64,000 bases of DNA, taken from assembly GCF_037042905.1 (NCBI RefSeq), contig NC_087252.1, positions 14,317,201-14,381,200 of the forward strand, read 5' to 3'. Shown here one piece after another: positions 35,268-46,594 of this stretch. Source of the stretch: Lytechinus pictus. Lineage: Eukaryota; Echinodermata; Echinoidea; Temnopleuroida; Toxopneustidae. Under the pieces are notes generated by a model that was not told where the DNA came from, ran no database searches, and was given only the letters and a program-made list of their open reading frames with translations. Both the position numbers and the translations under genes were made by a program. Numbering within the stretch: the first letter of the stretch is position 1; every line of letters begins with the position of its first letter.

Positions 35268-36605
35268 AATGCGAGCGCAAAGCGCGAGCTAAATTTTTAA
35301 GGAAATTTTATGTATTTTTCCTAAAATTTGAACATTCTGGTCAATGTTTGTTATCCTGAAAAAGATGTGTATGCAACTAAATAATTACTACGAACGCGAA
35401 GCGCGAGCAGAAATGAACTGATGGAAAAGGTACCTGTTGAATATTGCTTGCAGTTAGCCATGAAGACGTTAAGTACTTTAAAAATCAAATAATGCGAGCG
35501 CGAGATTTAGACCTACTGAACGAGACACTCTATGTTTTGTAAATCATGAAAAGGATGAGTAATTGGGGATCTTCCTTACATTAATAATGCGAGCCCAAAG
35601 CGCAAGCAGAAAATTTTTATATGTATACATTTAATGTGATCGAAAAGGTACCTGTTAAGGACTGCTTGCACTTAGCCATGAAGACGCTACATATTTCAAC
35701 AATCAAATAATGCGAGCGCGAAGCGCGAGCTGAATCATTTTGAAATTTCTACATAAAGAATGGAAAATTTCAATCAATTTTTGTAATCGTGAACAGGATG
35801 GCTATATAACTAACCAATTCATACGAGCGCGAAGCGCGAGCGGAAAAATCGAGATTTAGACCTAAAACGGGACACTCTATTCATGTTTTGTAAATCATGA
35901 AAAGAACGAGTAATATGGGATCTTCCTAACTTGATAATGCGAGCACAAAGCGCGAGCAGAAATTTTTTGATATTGTGATCTGAAACTGGATAATGATTTA
36001 AATAGATTAAACTTTTTGATATTCCGACTAAAATACAGAGTCAATTTCAAGCACTTTGTAGGGAAATTGTGAGGTGGATATGGATTGCATTTAATAGAGA
36101 GCTGATATGTTCTATTATTACTTTGAGTTTTGACATATAGGACCGGGACATCCTTAGGACATGCCATCATATGAAAATGATGACTATTTTCCTATTTCTC
36201 TTGCTAAGCGCGAGACAAAACAAAAGGGACAATTTAATTTCTAAATTAATAGCTTACTCATTAATGCCTAATGACGGCACGAAATCTGATGATATTATGG
36301 TCTGAAAACTGGACATTTCAAGCACTTCTGTAGTCATGAATAGGATGCATCAGTTAATATATTTTTAACCATTAATGCAAGCGCAAATCGCGAGCCAAAT
36401 TTTTTGATAAACTGTCATTAAATGGGGATTTTAAGTAATTTATTTGTATATTCAATATTGAGACATACATAATGCGAGTGCAGCGCTAGCTGATACGTTT
36501 TGAAAATCAGACCTGAAAAGGGATATTTTGAAAACTTTACGGAATACACGAAAATAATAGGTACCTGATAAATCAAAATTTGCGAGTGCGCAGCGCGAGC
36601 AGAAA
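35268..36605. repeat. Degenerate ~110 bp satellite with GCGAGCGCGAAGCGCGAGC core
   Basis: Cores occur near 35270, 35391, 35488, 35585, 35709, 35823, 35938, 36377, 36471 and 36585, mostly 93-123 bp apart. Flanks share degraded text of the form 'GACATT...AGCACTTTTGTAATCATGAA.AGGATG'. The same satellite lies in two other insertions in this window. Confidence 0.85.
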
Positions 36606-37254
36606 ATATTAAAAATCAGACCATAAAACTGACATTTTTACAGAGCACTTTTTAAAAATCAATTTGTAAATCACACAAAATAATGAAAGTTCGATTCCCG
36701 AGGTGAAATATGTTTTGTATATTGACTTCCAAACTTGATATTTGAACTCCATAATTATTGAACAAGATATGAAAATCCCCTAACAGGCAATTTTATACAG
36801 TGACGTGAAAGATTCTTTTTATTTTCCAAGTCTTTCCCTCATCTTATTTTATTTACTCGTCTTCCTCCTCTTCTTTTTACTCTTTTCCATCTTTTTTTTT
36901 GCTCCGCCAATAGTTTTTTGGGGCGGGCCCCTCGGCCCCTCCCCTGGATCCGCCTATGGAAGAGATATTGTGTCCAGCACCCCCCCCCCCCCATTCTCTC
37001 CCCGCTCAAGTCCGGATTGAAACCAATGATAATAATATATGAACAAAAATCCGGATTCACAATTTCAATGGGGAGGGTGTCATTCCCCTTCTGCGTTACA
37101 ATTTGTCAAGTGGCGGCGGCAGGGAGAACATTTTTTTTTTTAAGCAGAAAGCTGTGATGATATGGGAGAAAGAAATAAATAAATAAAACATTAACGAATA
37201 ATAAGAAAAAACAACAACAAAACAATTTGTATAAGATGTTCATGCAATTGTATT

Positions 37255-37570
37255 ATCGGAGCACATGACGGCGGAGCAATTTCGGCGGAGCAATTTTCGG
37301 CGGAGCAATTATCGGCGGAGCAGATTTTGGCGGAGCAAATATCGGCGGAGCAATTGTCGTATAATCGGAGCAGATGTCGGCGGAGCAATTATCGGCGGAG
37401 CAATTGTCGGCGGAGCAAATATCGGCGGAGCAGATGTCGACGGAGCAAATATCGGCGGAGCAAGTGTCGACGGAGCAAATATCGGCGGAGAAAGTGTCGA
37501 CAGAGCAACTGTCGGCGGAGCAACTGTCCGGAGCAATTGTCGGCGGAGCAGATGTCGGCGGAGCAATTGT
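37255..37570 (-). repeat. Right array of 15 bp iterons (inverted)
   Basis: Units CGGCGGAGCAATTGT and variants are the reverse complement of the left array and run to within 10 bp of the element border. Confidence 0.9.
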
Positions 37571-37579
37571 CATGGAACC

Positions 37580-38765
37580 GACAGAGCAGCCACCCTCAAG
37601 GAGGTTCCCAAGCGGGCCGCCTGTCCCTGCCCTCGGCGTCAACTGCCCCCACCGCCTCCTACAAAACTGCCATTTCCTGCCACTGATGCAAACCGTGAGA
37701 AGCTACAACAGTATATCCTAGATTACTACCAGTCCAGCACATTCATTACCTGTGAGCATCAGCCCTTGCCACTCATGGATAGTCCCCCGATGAAATTGAT
37801 GGTGGACCCAGATGCAGAACCCGTCGCTCATCACACACCTGTGCCGGTTCCACTCCATTGACGTGATGCCGTCAAGGCTGATTTGGATCATGATGTGCAG
37901 TTGGGCGTGCTGCAACCTGTACCCATTTGGGAGCCTGTTACATGGTGCCACATGATGGTGGTGTGTGCTAAAAAGGATGGTAAACCGCGTCGAACAGTCG
38001 ACTTTCAGGCCCTCAACGTCCATGCTACACGTGAAACGCACCATACACCATCACCCTTCATTCAGGCCCGCTCTGTCCCCCACGGGAATAAGAAGACGTT
38101 ATTAGATGCATGGAATGGTTATCACAGCGTCCCCATATGCCCGGAGGACCGACACCTCACCACTTTCATTACCCCATGGGGCAGGTACCGTTACAAGACA
38201 GCCCCTTAGGGCTACATTGCCTCCGGAGATGGATACACCAGGCGGTATGATGAAATCGTCTCGGGCATCCAAAATAAGACGAAATGTGTCGACGACGTCC
38301 TCCTGTGGGCTGACACAATGGAAGACAGTTTCTTCCAGGCTGTTGAATGGCTGGACATCTGCGGCCGCAACGGGATTACCCTCAATCCTAAGAAGTTCAC
38401 ATTCGGTGCGGATATCGTAGAATTTGCTGGCTTTGAGATCACGCCTGACAGCGTTCGCCCATGTGAGAAGTACTTACAAGCCATCCTTGATTTCCCAACA
38501 CCCACCCGGCATCACAGACGTGCGCTCCTGGTTTGGCCTTGTCAATCAAGTATCCTACGCCTTCAGTATGGCTGAGAAGATGCTCCCATTCCGTGACCTC
38601 TTGAAGCCCAACACACCCTTCATATGGACTACAGCCCTCCAGACAGCTTTCGACGAGTCCAAAGCCACCATTGCCAGCGAGATTGAAGAAGGCGTGCACA
38701 TTTTTGATCCAGACAAACCCACCTGCATCGCGACGGACTGGTCCAAGAATGACATCGGATTCTAG
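37580..38765 (+). pseudogene. Gypsy reverse transcriptase and start of RNase H
   Basis: The frame resumes with DRAATLKEVPK and a proline-rich linker. RT motifs follow: VVCAKKDGKPRRTVDFQALN, AWNGYHSVPI, TFITPWGRYRY, GYIASGDGYTRRYDEI, CVDDVLLWAD (catalytic DD; usual YVDD) and LNPKKF. In-frame stops are TGA at 37859 and TAG at 38207; a frameshift near 38500 moves to a frame with FDESKATI and the RNase H Asp in CIATDWSKNDIGF, ending in TAG at 38763. RT and RNase H copy the element RNA into DNA. This copy cannot make them intact. Confidence 0.9.
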
Positions 38766-40313
38766 CTCCTACAAAAACACTGCAGCTGCAAAAACACTGA
38801 ACCCTTCTGCTGCAATACGGGCTGGAAGATCACCCTTGTTGGGAGCAGATTCACCCATGCCGCTGAGGCACGCTATGCTCCAGTGGAAGGCGAAGCCCTA
38901 GCCTTAGCTGATGCCCTGGACAAGGCAAGATACTTTGTCTTGGGATGTGAGGACCTCACCATAGCTGTCGATCACAAGCCCCTTCTCAAGATCTTTGCCG
39001 ATCGCGCCCTACAAGAGATCCCAAATCCCCGCCTGAGGAATTTGAAGGAGAAGACCTTGCGATACAGGTTCCGTATGGTCCACATTCCAGGCGTCAGACA
39101 CCGTGCCACAGATTGTCTCTCGAGACACCCGACCGGTGAGCCTGAGAAGTTGCACCTCCCTGATGACATCGCTACAATCTCTTTGACCCCTGCCATGTTC
39201 CTGCACTCCATACCACTCATGGCAGGCCTCCGAACCATGGCCCCACAAGAGGACACTGTCGGGATTTGCACGCTTTCCTCAGCTATGTGTGCCCTGGAGT
39301 CCCTCCACTTGAAGTCAGTCACATGGGACCGGGTCCGTACTGCCACAACTAGTGACGACAACATGCAAGCACTACTCAATGCTGTTGAAGCTGGCATGCC
39401 GGAGTTTCGTTATGAGCTCCCCTCACCTCTCCGCGAATATTTCCCATTCCGTGACGACCTTTATACAAGTGATGGTATCTTCCTCTACAAGGGAGGAAGT
39501 ATTGGCTCATCTGCATGCTGCCTCTGTCTTTTGGCCTGGCATCACTCCAGCCATTACAGCTCTCCGTGCCCGGTGCAACCAATGCAACAGGATCGCACCC
39601 TCCAACCCACGTGCACCCCGACCCCGTTGCTGTCTCCGGACTACCCTTTCCAATGCATCTGTGCCGATTTCTTTCACTACAAGGGCTGCAACTACCTGGT
39701 CATCGTGGACCGCTACTCCAATTGGCCTATCGTTGAGAGGTCCAATCAAGGGGCAACTGGACTCATTTCTTGCCTACGGAGGACATTCGTCACCTTCGGG
39801 ATCCCGGGTGAACTAGCATCGGATGGTTGCCCTGAATTTACAGCGGCTGTCACACGCCGCTTCCTCAAGGACTGGGGCATTTATCACAGACTTTCATCCG
39901 TTGCTTACCCACATAGCAACTGTCGTGCTGAGGTGGCTGTCAAATCCGTGAAACGTCTCATCAAGTCCAACACCAGCCCTGCAGGTGCCCTCGACACTGA
40001 TACCTTCCAAAGGGCTATGCTGCATTACCGAAACACTCTTGACAGGGACACCAAGCTCTCCCCGGCTATGTGTGTCTTTGGCCATCCGATCCAAGACTTC
40101 ATCTCCATTGTCCCATGCAAATATCTACCACACAACACATGGCGCGAGACCCTAGCAGCTCGGGAAGAAGCACTTCGTACCCGTCACATGAGGGACGCAG
40201 AACGTTGGTCCGAGCATACTAAACGGCTCCTGCCCCTTGCCGTCGGAGACCACGTCCCCTCCAGAATCAGACAGGACCACAACCACTCAAGTGGGACAGG
40301 ACTGGGACTGTGA
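38766..40313 (+). pseudogene. Gypsy RNase H and integrase
   Basis: A long frame (38883-40313) contains the RNase H C-terminal part (EGEALALADAL, DLTIAVDHKPLL, VPGVRH-like IPGVRHRATDCLSRHP) and the integrase core: CADFFHYKG (first Asp), ASDGCPEF (second Asp) and NCRAEVAVKS (Glu). The expected zinc-binding His/Cys segment is out of frame at about 39500-39620: VFWPGITPAI and RCNQCNRIAPSNP read in the next frame, so two compensating indels bracket it. Integrase inserts the cDNA into the genome. Confidence 0.9.
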
Positions 40314-40797
40314 TCGAAGTTTGACAGTATAACCAATACGTCATCCGAGTTGATGGTTCTGGGAGAGTCACCCTCCGCAACCGGAAATTTCTTCGGAAAT
40401 ATGTGCCTGTGCAACAGCACCCATCTCCACTGACTATGGAGGAAGACATCTCTCCACATCACCATCCGGCACCCGCACCCCTCTCTAGCCTTGTGGGACA
40501 GGTGCCACTTTCTTTGCAACATACCTGCACTGCAGACGCCCCATGCTGCCTTCTGAGCCTGCTTCTGCTGCTTCTTCACCTCCGCAGGCAGCCAAGGATG
40601 CCCCTCGTGGAACGCATCCCTCCTCTTCCGTGGAGGACTCCCTCACAACGCCGCCTGAGACACCACCAGCAGCCCCCTGCTTGGGTCCGGTTCCTGCACC
40701 GATCGCTGCTTCTCCACCTGGCACCCCTCCTACAGCACCCCGGCGCTCTACCCGTCGCACCAGACAGCCCGTCTGGCACTCGGACTATTCCATGTGA
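40314..40797 (+). pseudogene. Gypsy integrase tail and C-terminal region
   Basis: Further frameshifted pieces read YVIRVDGSGRVTLRNRKFLRKY (chromatin-side domain-like) and then a Pro/Ala-rich stretch ending RRSTRRTRQPVWHSDYSM and TGA at 40795. This Pro-rich, Arg-ending tail is usual for Gypsy pol C-termini. No envelope gene is seen. Confidence 0.75.
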
Positions 40798-41619
40798 TTT
40801 CAGCTAATTCGACTGACATTAGTGTTGCGTTCAAGAGTTTCCTGTTATTTGCACTGGTGTTGACTTTGCGCATTGTTTTCGCGTTCCTAGTGGGGCGTTG
40901 CAAGGAAGTTACTTTGCAATTGATTGCAAATCAACTGCAACTTTGCAGCCGATTCCGATCGACTGCAACTAGCAATCAATCGCCAATTTGCGTTGCAAGA
41001 AAAAGGCTTGCGATTGAACGCAAGTTGCAGCTGATCTGCACACGATTTGCAGCTGTAAACAGGGTCTGCAGCACAAGACTAGCCGAAAAAGCAAAATAAT
41101 GGCTTGCAACAATCCTGTTTGTGGAAGAGAGTAAGTAGAAAATATTCATTTTTGAGACAATTCTTTCTCCATTATGTATGTTTTTAGAGAATTTATATAT
41201 TTTAGACCTATGCCAGGGAAAATAATTATTTTGAAAAAGTGAAAATGTATCTTTATCGCCGGTAGAAATTTCACCTTCAACAAATTTTCTACCGTACAAT
41301 TTCAATACCAGTCCCACACTTGACTTTTTGTGTCGGTAATGCACGGTTGTATCAACAACACGGCAGGTCATTGCCGGTGCAGTGCTGTTAAAAATCACAC
41401 AGAAGCAAGTAAATGGGTAGGCTCTAATTATGTATGAAACATCGAAAATGACCTTTAAAGATTATTTTTGTTCCTATTTGAAATGATTTTTTAAGTTATA
41501 TCGGTTTCAACGGCGAATAGCCATCCAGTAAATAGAAATTAAAGACTTCCATTACAGTCTAGACATTTCCCCCCAAAAAAGATTCCTCTCCATTTGTCTC
41601 TCTTTTTTAAGAGTCTGTC

Positions 41620-42262
41620 TAACGTTACCTCGAGCGAAGTTCGTGCAGGCCCTACTCCACTTCACTACCGCTACACTACGCTCCACCTACCCGAACTTCC
41701 AGACTGAATTCTATCTGATATTCCGAGTGACAAAGGTGGGACAAAGGTGGGATTTTATGGGGGGGGGGGATATAAAATTCATGCAACATCACGATCTTTT
41801 AAAGTTTAAAAACAAAACTAATATTCTTACTTTACACCAAGTTTCACTTTTCCATGCTTCTATCAGTCTCAAAATTGGTGATTTAGAGCCAACATGAAGT
41901 TCCTCACACAAATAAACAATTCGCTGCCGTATCGCGCGTGCATGCAATGTTTTGAAATCGGCAGCGAATTATTTATACGTGTGAGGAACTTCATGTTGGC
42001 TCTAAATCACCCATTTTTAGACAGATAGAAGCATGGAAAAGAAGTGAAACTTGGTGTAAAGTAAGAATATTACATTTAATTGTTTTTAAAGATCGTGATG
42101 TTGCATGAATTTTATATTTCCCCCCCATAAAATCCCATTTTTGTCAATCGGAATATCAGATAGAGTTCACGGTCTCGAAGTTCGGGTAGGTGGAGCGTAG
42201 TGTAGCGGTAGTGAAGTGGAGTGGAGCATGCACGAACTTCGCTCGAGGTAGTCTAGTACCGT
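41620..42262. repeat. Foldback element with ~310 bp arms
   Basis: The left arm (about 41620-41930) and right arm (about 41957-42262) are near-perfect inverted copies. They share the outer module (CGAGCGAAGTTCGTGCA... to ...CCACCTACCCGAACTTC), a GGGGGGGG/CCCCCCC run, AAACTTGGTGTAAAGTAAG and AACTTCATGTTGGCTC. The spacer is short and holds TATCGCGCGTGCATGC. The outer ~70 bp also occurs alone at 1738-1810. Confidence 0.9.
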
Positions 42263-42734
42263 TAACCTCCCTTTTTATGACTTTCCTTGGCCTGGCCTGG
42301 GATAAAGTGAAAATTTTGCTGTTTTGACTTTTGTATTTGGAGGATTAAAAAAAAAATTATTTATTATTATTATTTTTTTTTTATTTGGGGGGGGGGGGGG
42401 TTCTCCAGACTCCGTATATCTCGCAAGACAAGAAAAAAAAAAGGTATAGGGGGTCTACATGTATCGGGCTACTTTACAGAATCTATTGGCAACATCTGCC
42501 ACATTCTTGGGGAAGTTTTAACATTGAATAGGATGTTGCCCGCCCAGGGCTCTTTTTTAAATTTCTTATGGGCATATTTCACAAGAGGTTCTTTGCAAGG
42601 ACAGTCTATTTGTGTCGTTGATTTGTATTGATGTGCCATATGAGTCACATTTTTAATATCCATCTGATAACTATAAAAAGATATACATGTAAATACATTT
42701 ATTTTTTAGATTCAATATGTAGATCTACTATGCC

Positions 42735-43163
42735 GGGGGGGGGGGAGATACTTAGATTTGGTTTGGACAAAGGTGTGCGGCTGAAAGTTCGAAACCCGTA
42801 CCCATATTTACAGGTCATTTTTGCTAAAAAGGTACCCATTATTAGGGATTCATTACATGGGCGGATCCAGGATTTCCAAAGGGGAGGGGGGGGGGCACAT
42901 TTTTGCCTGGAAAAACTTGACAAGCAAAAAAAAAAAAAAAAAGGTTATCGCCCAAAATGTAAGGTCATTTTGTATTTGCACCTAAGACATTGGAGTAGAA
43001 TATGGATCCATGTTTAAGGACATTATCTAAAAATTTGGCCATGCTTAGGGATTTTCCAGCATAAAACCATACGCCATGTTAAGGGATTTCTTCAAAAAAG
43101 GCGACCCATTCCTGCGGCATATCCCCATATGCCTTATCTCGTGAGTACCCCCCCCCCCGGGCT
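42735..43163. repeat. G-run bordered MITE-like repeat
   Basis: CCGGGGGGGGGG..GATACT (42735) and the complement of GTGAGTACCCCCCCCCCCGGG (43141-43161) form a rough TIR. Interior motifs such as AAAGGTACCCATTATTAGGGATT and ACCATACGCCATGTTAAGGGATT repeat with variation, as in 22948-23500. A GGCGGATCCAGG fragment sits inside. Confidence 0.5.
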
Positions 43164-44522
43164 ACTATGTAGCTGACTCTTGATTTTTATGCAAGCACAT
43201 GAGGTGCTATATAGATGACAGTTTTTTTTCACTTTAAATTGTTTAATGGATGATTACAATGCTTTTCCAGGTGCTTTCAGTTAAAGGGTGTCTCATATGG
43301 TGCATCATTATTAATATTGAATGCATAATCATTATATTTTTTTTACATCCTTTTCCATCAAGCACAATACTCGGGGGGGGGGGCATATGGTCCCCCTTGA
43401 CATTTTTCAGAATAAATCTGCCACTCAAAATTTTATTACCGCACCGCTGACTGACATTTTACTTTCAAGTCTCACACAACTTTTGATACTAAATTTGCCA
43501 TTCCCAGGTACAGGGTCAGGACATTTTGCAACATTATGTTTGTTTAAGTACATGTCAGACAAAAACATGATTACATGTAAGAAGTCAATATTCATAACTG
43601 GGTAATTTTTTTTTATTGACAATAGTAATTTAATGTCACTGATGAACTTTGTCTTGAAAAAAAAAAAAAAAATTAAGAAGTTCAGAAAAAAAAAAAAAAA
43701 ACATGAATTGAAAGGAATTTATTTTGATACCAGATTTTTTAAAGTAAAGTTGTTAGGATTGCTCTTGAAAGGAATATGTACACCAAGGTTTGGCATTCTA
43801 TTACAAGTTTTTTTTTAGTAAATTAAAGCAAAAGGTATGATTTCATATTTTTTTTAATTGCGCCGCCCATGGCTGAGGAACCATAGTGCCCCTCCCCAGG
43901 CCAGAAGTGACTTTAATCAAAACACCCTTGGACTACTATAATGATTAACACACTGGCAACGGAGCTTAGCTCGTATATTAATTTCATGAATATGTTTTAT
44001 CTCTTTGCTTTTTGCTTTTAATTGCTTACTACAGTTATGACGAAGAAGTCTGGAACCTCAGAACCACCATAACTATGTCTGCTACAATGTGTGTTCTTGC
44101 AACCAGCTGATTTATTCATTTTATCAACTCTTGAATGGTAGGTTACATGTAAACTGTATCATTATTAATAATTCACCATGATCGTAAAGCGGATGGGGGT
44201 GAAATCTGTACACATTGACCCAAGGATAATGCAAAATGAAAAAGGCTAACACAAATCTCTATCTTGACTGGACTTCTCAGCAATTGAAGACATCCCATTG
44301 ATGGGGGGGGGGGGGAGGGGTGGTTGTGCTCATCCAAGGTGTACTGTATGAAAGTGTGTATTTTGCTTTCATTGATTTAATTTATTGCGTATTTAAATTT
44401 CCATGATTCTTTTATTTGGGGAAGAACAATCAGTTCACACTTTTTAGATTACATCATGGCAAATTGCCAATTACTATGGTCTCAGGAGTAAGCCACTATC
44501 CCTCTATCATATCATCATTTGG

Positions 44523-44609
44523 GTGCAAACAACGCCCTTACCAGCAGACATAGGGGCATTTCTGCACCGATGGGTGCACAAAAATGTTTTGCTAAGGGCG
44601 TTCTTGCAC
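44523..44609. repeat. 87 bp MITE hairpin
   Basis: GTGCAAACAACGCCCTTA (44523-44540) and TAAGGGCGTTCTTGCAC (44593-44609) form a 17 bp inverted pair with about one mismatch or indel, around an inner TTTCTGCACCGATGGGTGCA. Too short to encode anything; likely a mini-MITE. Confidence 0.65.
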
Positions 44610-46300
44610 TGAAAGGACAAAATTTGAACTAACCCAAGCTATGTATAGTTATGGGCTTGCATTATTTCCCATATTATTATTTTTTTATGAACAGGTTGAT
44701 TATCAGAACTGAATTCATAGCTGCTCCTGTCTGTAGTAACATCATTATAAGAGTGGACTTCAGAATGAGGGCGTTGCTTGTTTAAAAACTTCACTCCATG
44801 GAGCTTTCCAAATTCATCTCAAATTAGACTGCTTCTGGAAACCAGATTTGTTCCTTCAAGCAGAGACGCTTGTGGCTTTCCTGACTGGACTTCTATGGAT
44901 TCTTCATGCCAACCTTAAGGACTGTGGTCTTCTGCACGATACACATCAATTTCAAACAAGACATTCTGTGCTGAAACACTTGATGTAGATGATATGAAAT
45001 TTTATTTCATATAACTGAATCTCAGAAGTAATTCCTCGAGAGCAAGAAACATTGAAAAATTAAAATAAAAGATCCATCAATAATGAATGTCTTGAGCAGT
45101 GTTCTTTTTTGTGCACAGATCAATGGATCTTTTCAAGTCCAAGCAGGGATGTAGTCAATGCTGAACTCGAGGCAACATTTTGCTGGCCTTGGTCCGAGTC
45201 ACTGTACAGAATAAATGGGAAGTTCTCTCAAGCTGCCTCATGACTCGGAAGAATCAGCCTCGACCTCATCCCTGTATGCAAGTGTGATATATATCTACGA
45301 TGCAATTTCATGATTAAAGAGAGAGAAACAAGAGAGCTTCAGATTTTGAAGTGTAGCAATCTCCTGAAATGTATGTTTTATTTGAAAATCAAGCTAAAAT
45401 AACTTAATTGGGCATGTTATTCATTATGATATGTATGAATGAAAGCATTTAAGCAATCTAGTGCTCTTGCAAAACATATTCTGAGTTGTATTTACTGCAA
45501 ACGCTCAGAAATATTGATAAGCATTTGCCAGTGCATGAAGTGTTTTAATAAAGAGTGGCTTTTGTGCCTATGGAGAGTTATTATTTCTTCAACATTTCTT
45601 CATTCAAATTATTTCAGAAATCACAATTTGAATATTCCATGACCTCTGATAACAAGAGCAGAATATTTTTGGTGATTGACACACTTTAAAATGATATTAG
45701 GAGAGAATGTACTGAAATTGTGTGAAAATAATGGCATAATTGCTGAAGAGGCCTATAAAGATTGAAAATAACATTATTTCAACTTTTTCTTGAAAATAAC
45801 CCATGGAAAATTGAAAATGGCATAATTTACACAAGTTTTCAAAACAAAATACAAAAAAAATAAAAAATTTGCAGAATTTTTAGTACACAAGCCTATGGAC
45901 AATCAATTGAACGTAAATCGAACGCAAATTTTGCGCATCCTCCAAAATCTTACTTAAGTTCCGTTCGATTTGCAATCAATTGCAAAGCTTGCGCTTGATC
46001 TACGTTCAATTGATCAAAAGCAACTTCTTCTTGCAACAGGATTGAACGTAACTTGCGTTCAATTGCAGATTTGCGTTTAATCGGAGGACTTGCGCTCAAT
46101 TTTGGGAGTTGCGTTCGATTTGCGTTCAATCGCAAGTTTCTTGCAACACCCCATTAGTGTTAGTTATGTTATTCCCACGGTTCTTGATTTTATACATGGA
46201 GCTTTATGGACTAATTTCCACGTTGCACCATCTTTGTTAGTTTGACTTCCTCAGTCTTCGTTCCCGTATTGCCATCTTCTCTACAATACACACCAAAGAC

Positions 46301-46311
46301 TTGGGGGGAGA
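46301..46311 (+). other. Gypsy polypurine tract
   Basis: TTGGGGGGAGA directly precedes the 3' LTR, the standard position for plus-strand priming. Confidence 0.7.
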
Positions 46312-46454
46312 TAGAGGATTATGTGTAATGCACACTGCATCATTGGTGTAAACGTTTGTTCTTTTATGTGCACAGGGACCGTGTTCATTGTTAGCTGCCA
46401 TAGCACCTGAAGCTTCATAGCCCAGAGCAACAAATAGACAAGGTTCTTATTTAT
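46312..46454 (+). repeat. Gypsy 3' LTR (143 bp)
   Basis: Matches 31909-32051 over its full length with about four substitutions (roughly 97% identity by eye). It abuts the leader of the BEL element with no recognisable BEL 5' LTR between them. Confidence 0.85.
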
Positions 46455-46594
46455 TCAGCGTCAGCCTGTTAACCAGTTCTGGAATCTTCTGATTCAACCT
46501 GCTAACCTGGGATCAAAGTACAGAAGGACTCTGTCAGCTAGCAAGGACTTAAGTCAATATAAGTCTACATGTCTGTAAATCCCGAAGGATAATT

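Larger units (their letters stand above)
33555..37579. mobile_element. 4.0 kb insertion with inverted 15 bp iteron arrays (8 bp TSD GACAGAGC)
   Basis: GACAGAGC occurs at 33547-33554 and 37580-37587, and the Gypsy frame (QSDRA / DRAATLKE) is exactly interrupted, so both borders are precise. Each end carries an inverted array of the 15 bp unit GCTCCGCCGACAATT and variants (left 33562-33905, right 37255-37570). The outermost bases are GGTGACC / GGTTCC. The middle holds the GCGAGCGCGAAGCGCGAGC satellite (35268-36600) and GGCGGATCCAG-bordered sequence (35093-36955). No transposase is found. The 8 bp duplication fits hAT or P-type chemistry, but the ends match neither clearly. Confidence 0.85.
41099..44108 (+). 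other. Possible tiny two-exon gene in the 5.3 kb insertion
   Basis: An ATG (41099) in good context (AATAATGG) opens an 11-codon exon (MACNNPVCGR...) with donor GTAAGT at 41131. An acceptor TTACTACAG at 44026-44034 joins in frame to YDEEVWNLRTT and ends at TGA about 44106, for ~35 residues in all. Placed just inside the left subterminal repeats, it could be the relic of a transposase gene whose middle was lost. I do not recognise the protein, and a chance pairing of splice sites is quite possible. Confidence 0.25.
40891..46153. mobile_element. 5.3 kb insertion with TGGGGYGTTGCAAG TIR and TTGC-rich subterminal repeats
   Basis: The ends TGGGGCGTTGCAAG (40891) and CTTGCAACACCCCA (46140-46153) are inverted repeats with one mismatch, in the Gypsy 3' untranslated region. 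TAG lies on both sides (40888-40890; 46155-46157, one base in from the border), so the target duplication is 3-5 bp and not resolved. Both subterminal zones (40905-41070; 45895-46140) are full of TTGCAATTGA, TTGCGTTCAAT and GATTTGC motifs in both orientations. Inside are a foldback (41620-42260), smaller repeats and no recognisable transposase. Confidence 0.75.
31909..46454 (+). mobile_element. Gypsy-class LTR retrotransposon with two nested insertions
   Basis: Two 143 bp LTRs (31909-32051, 46312-46454; about 4 differences) enclose gag with zinc motifs, aspartic protease, RT, RNase H and integrase in the Gypsy order. A purine tract (TTGGGGGGAGA) abuts the 3' LTR. Removing the insertions 33555-37579 and 40891-46153 leaves about 5.3 kb, normal for the class. 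Coding regions carry in-frame stops and frameshifts, so this copy is inactive. A clear target duplication was not found. Confidence 0.9.

Noticed and set aside
35268-36605. GCGAGC repeats considered as a CRISPR-like array
   Set aside because: Repeats are degenerate, spacing varies and spacers are related to each other; the genome is eukaryotic.
32073-40797. A retroviral envelope gene downstream of Gypsy pol
   Set aside because: The remaining 500 bp after integrase is a Pro-rich pol tail; no signal peptide, transmembrane segment or envelope-like frame follows.
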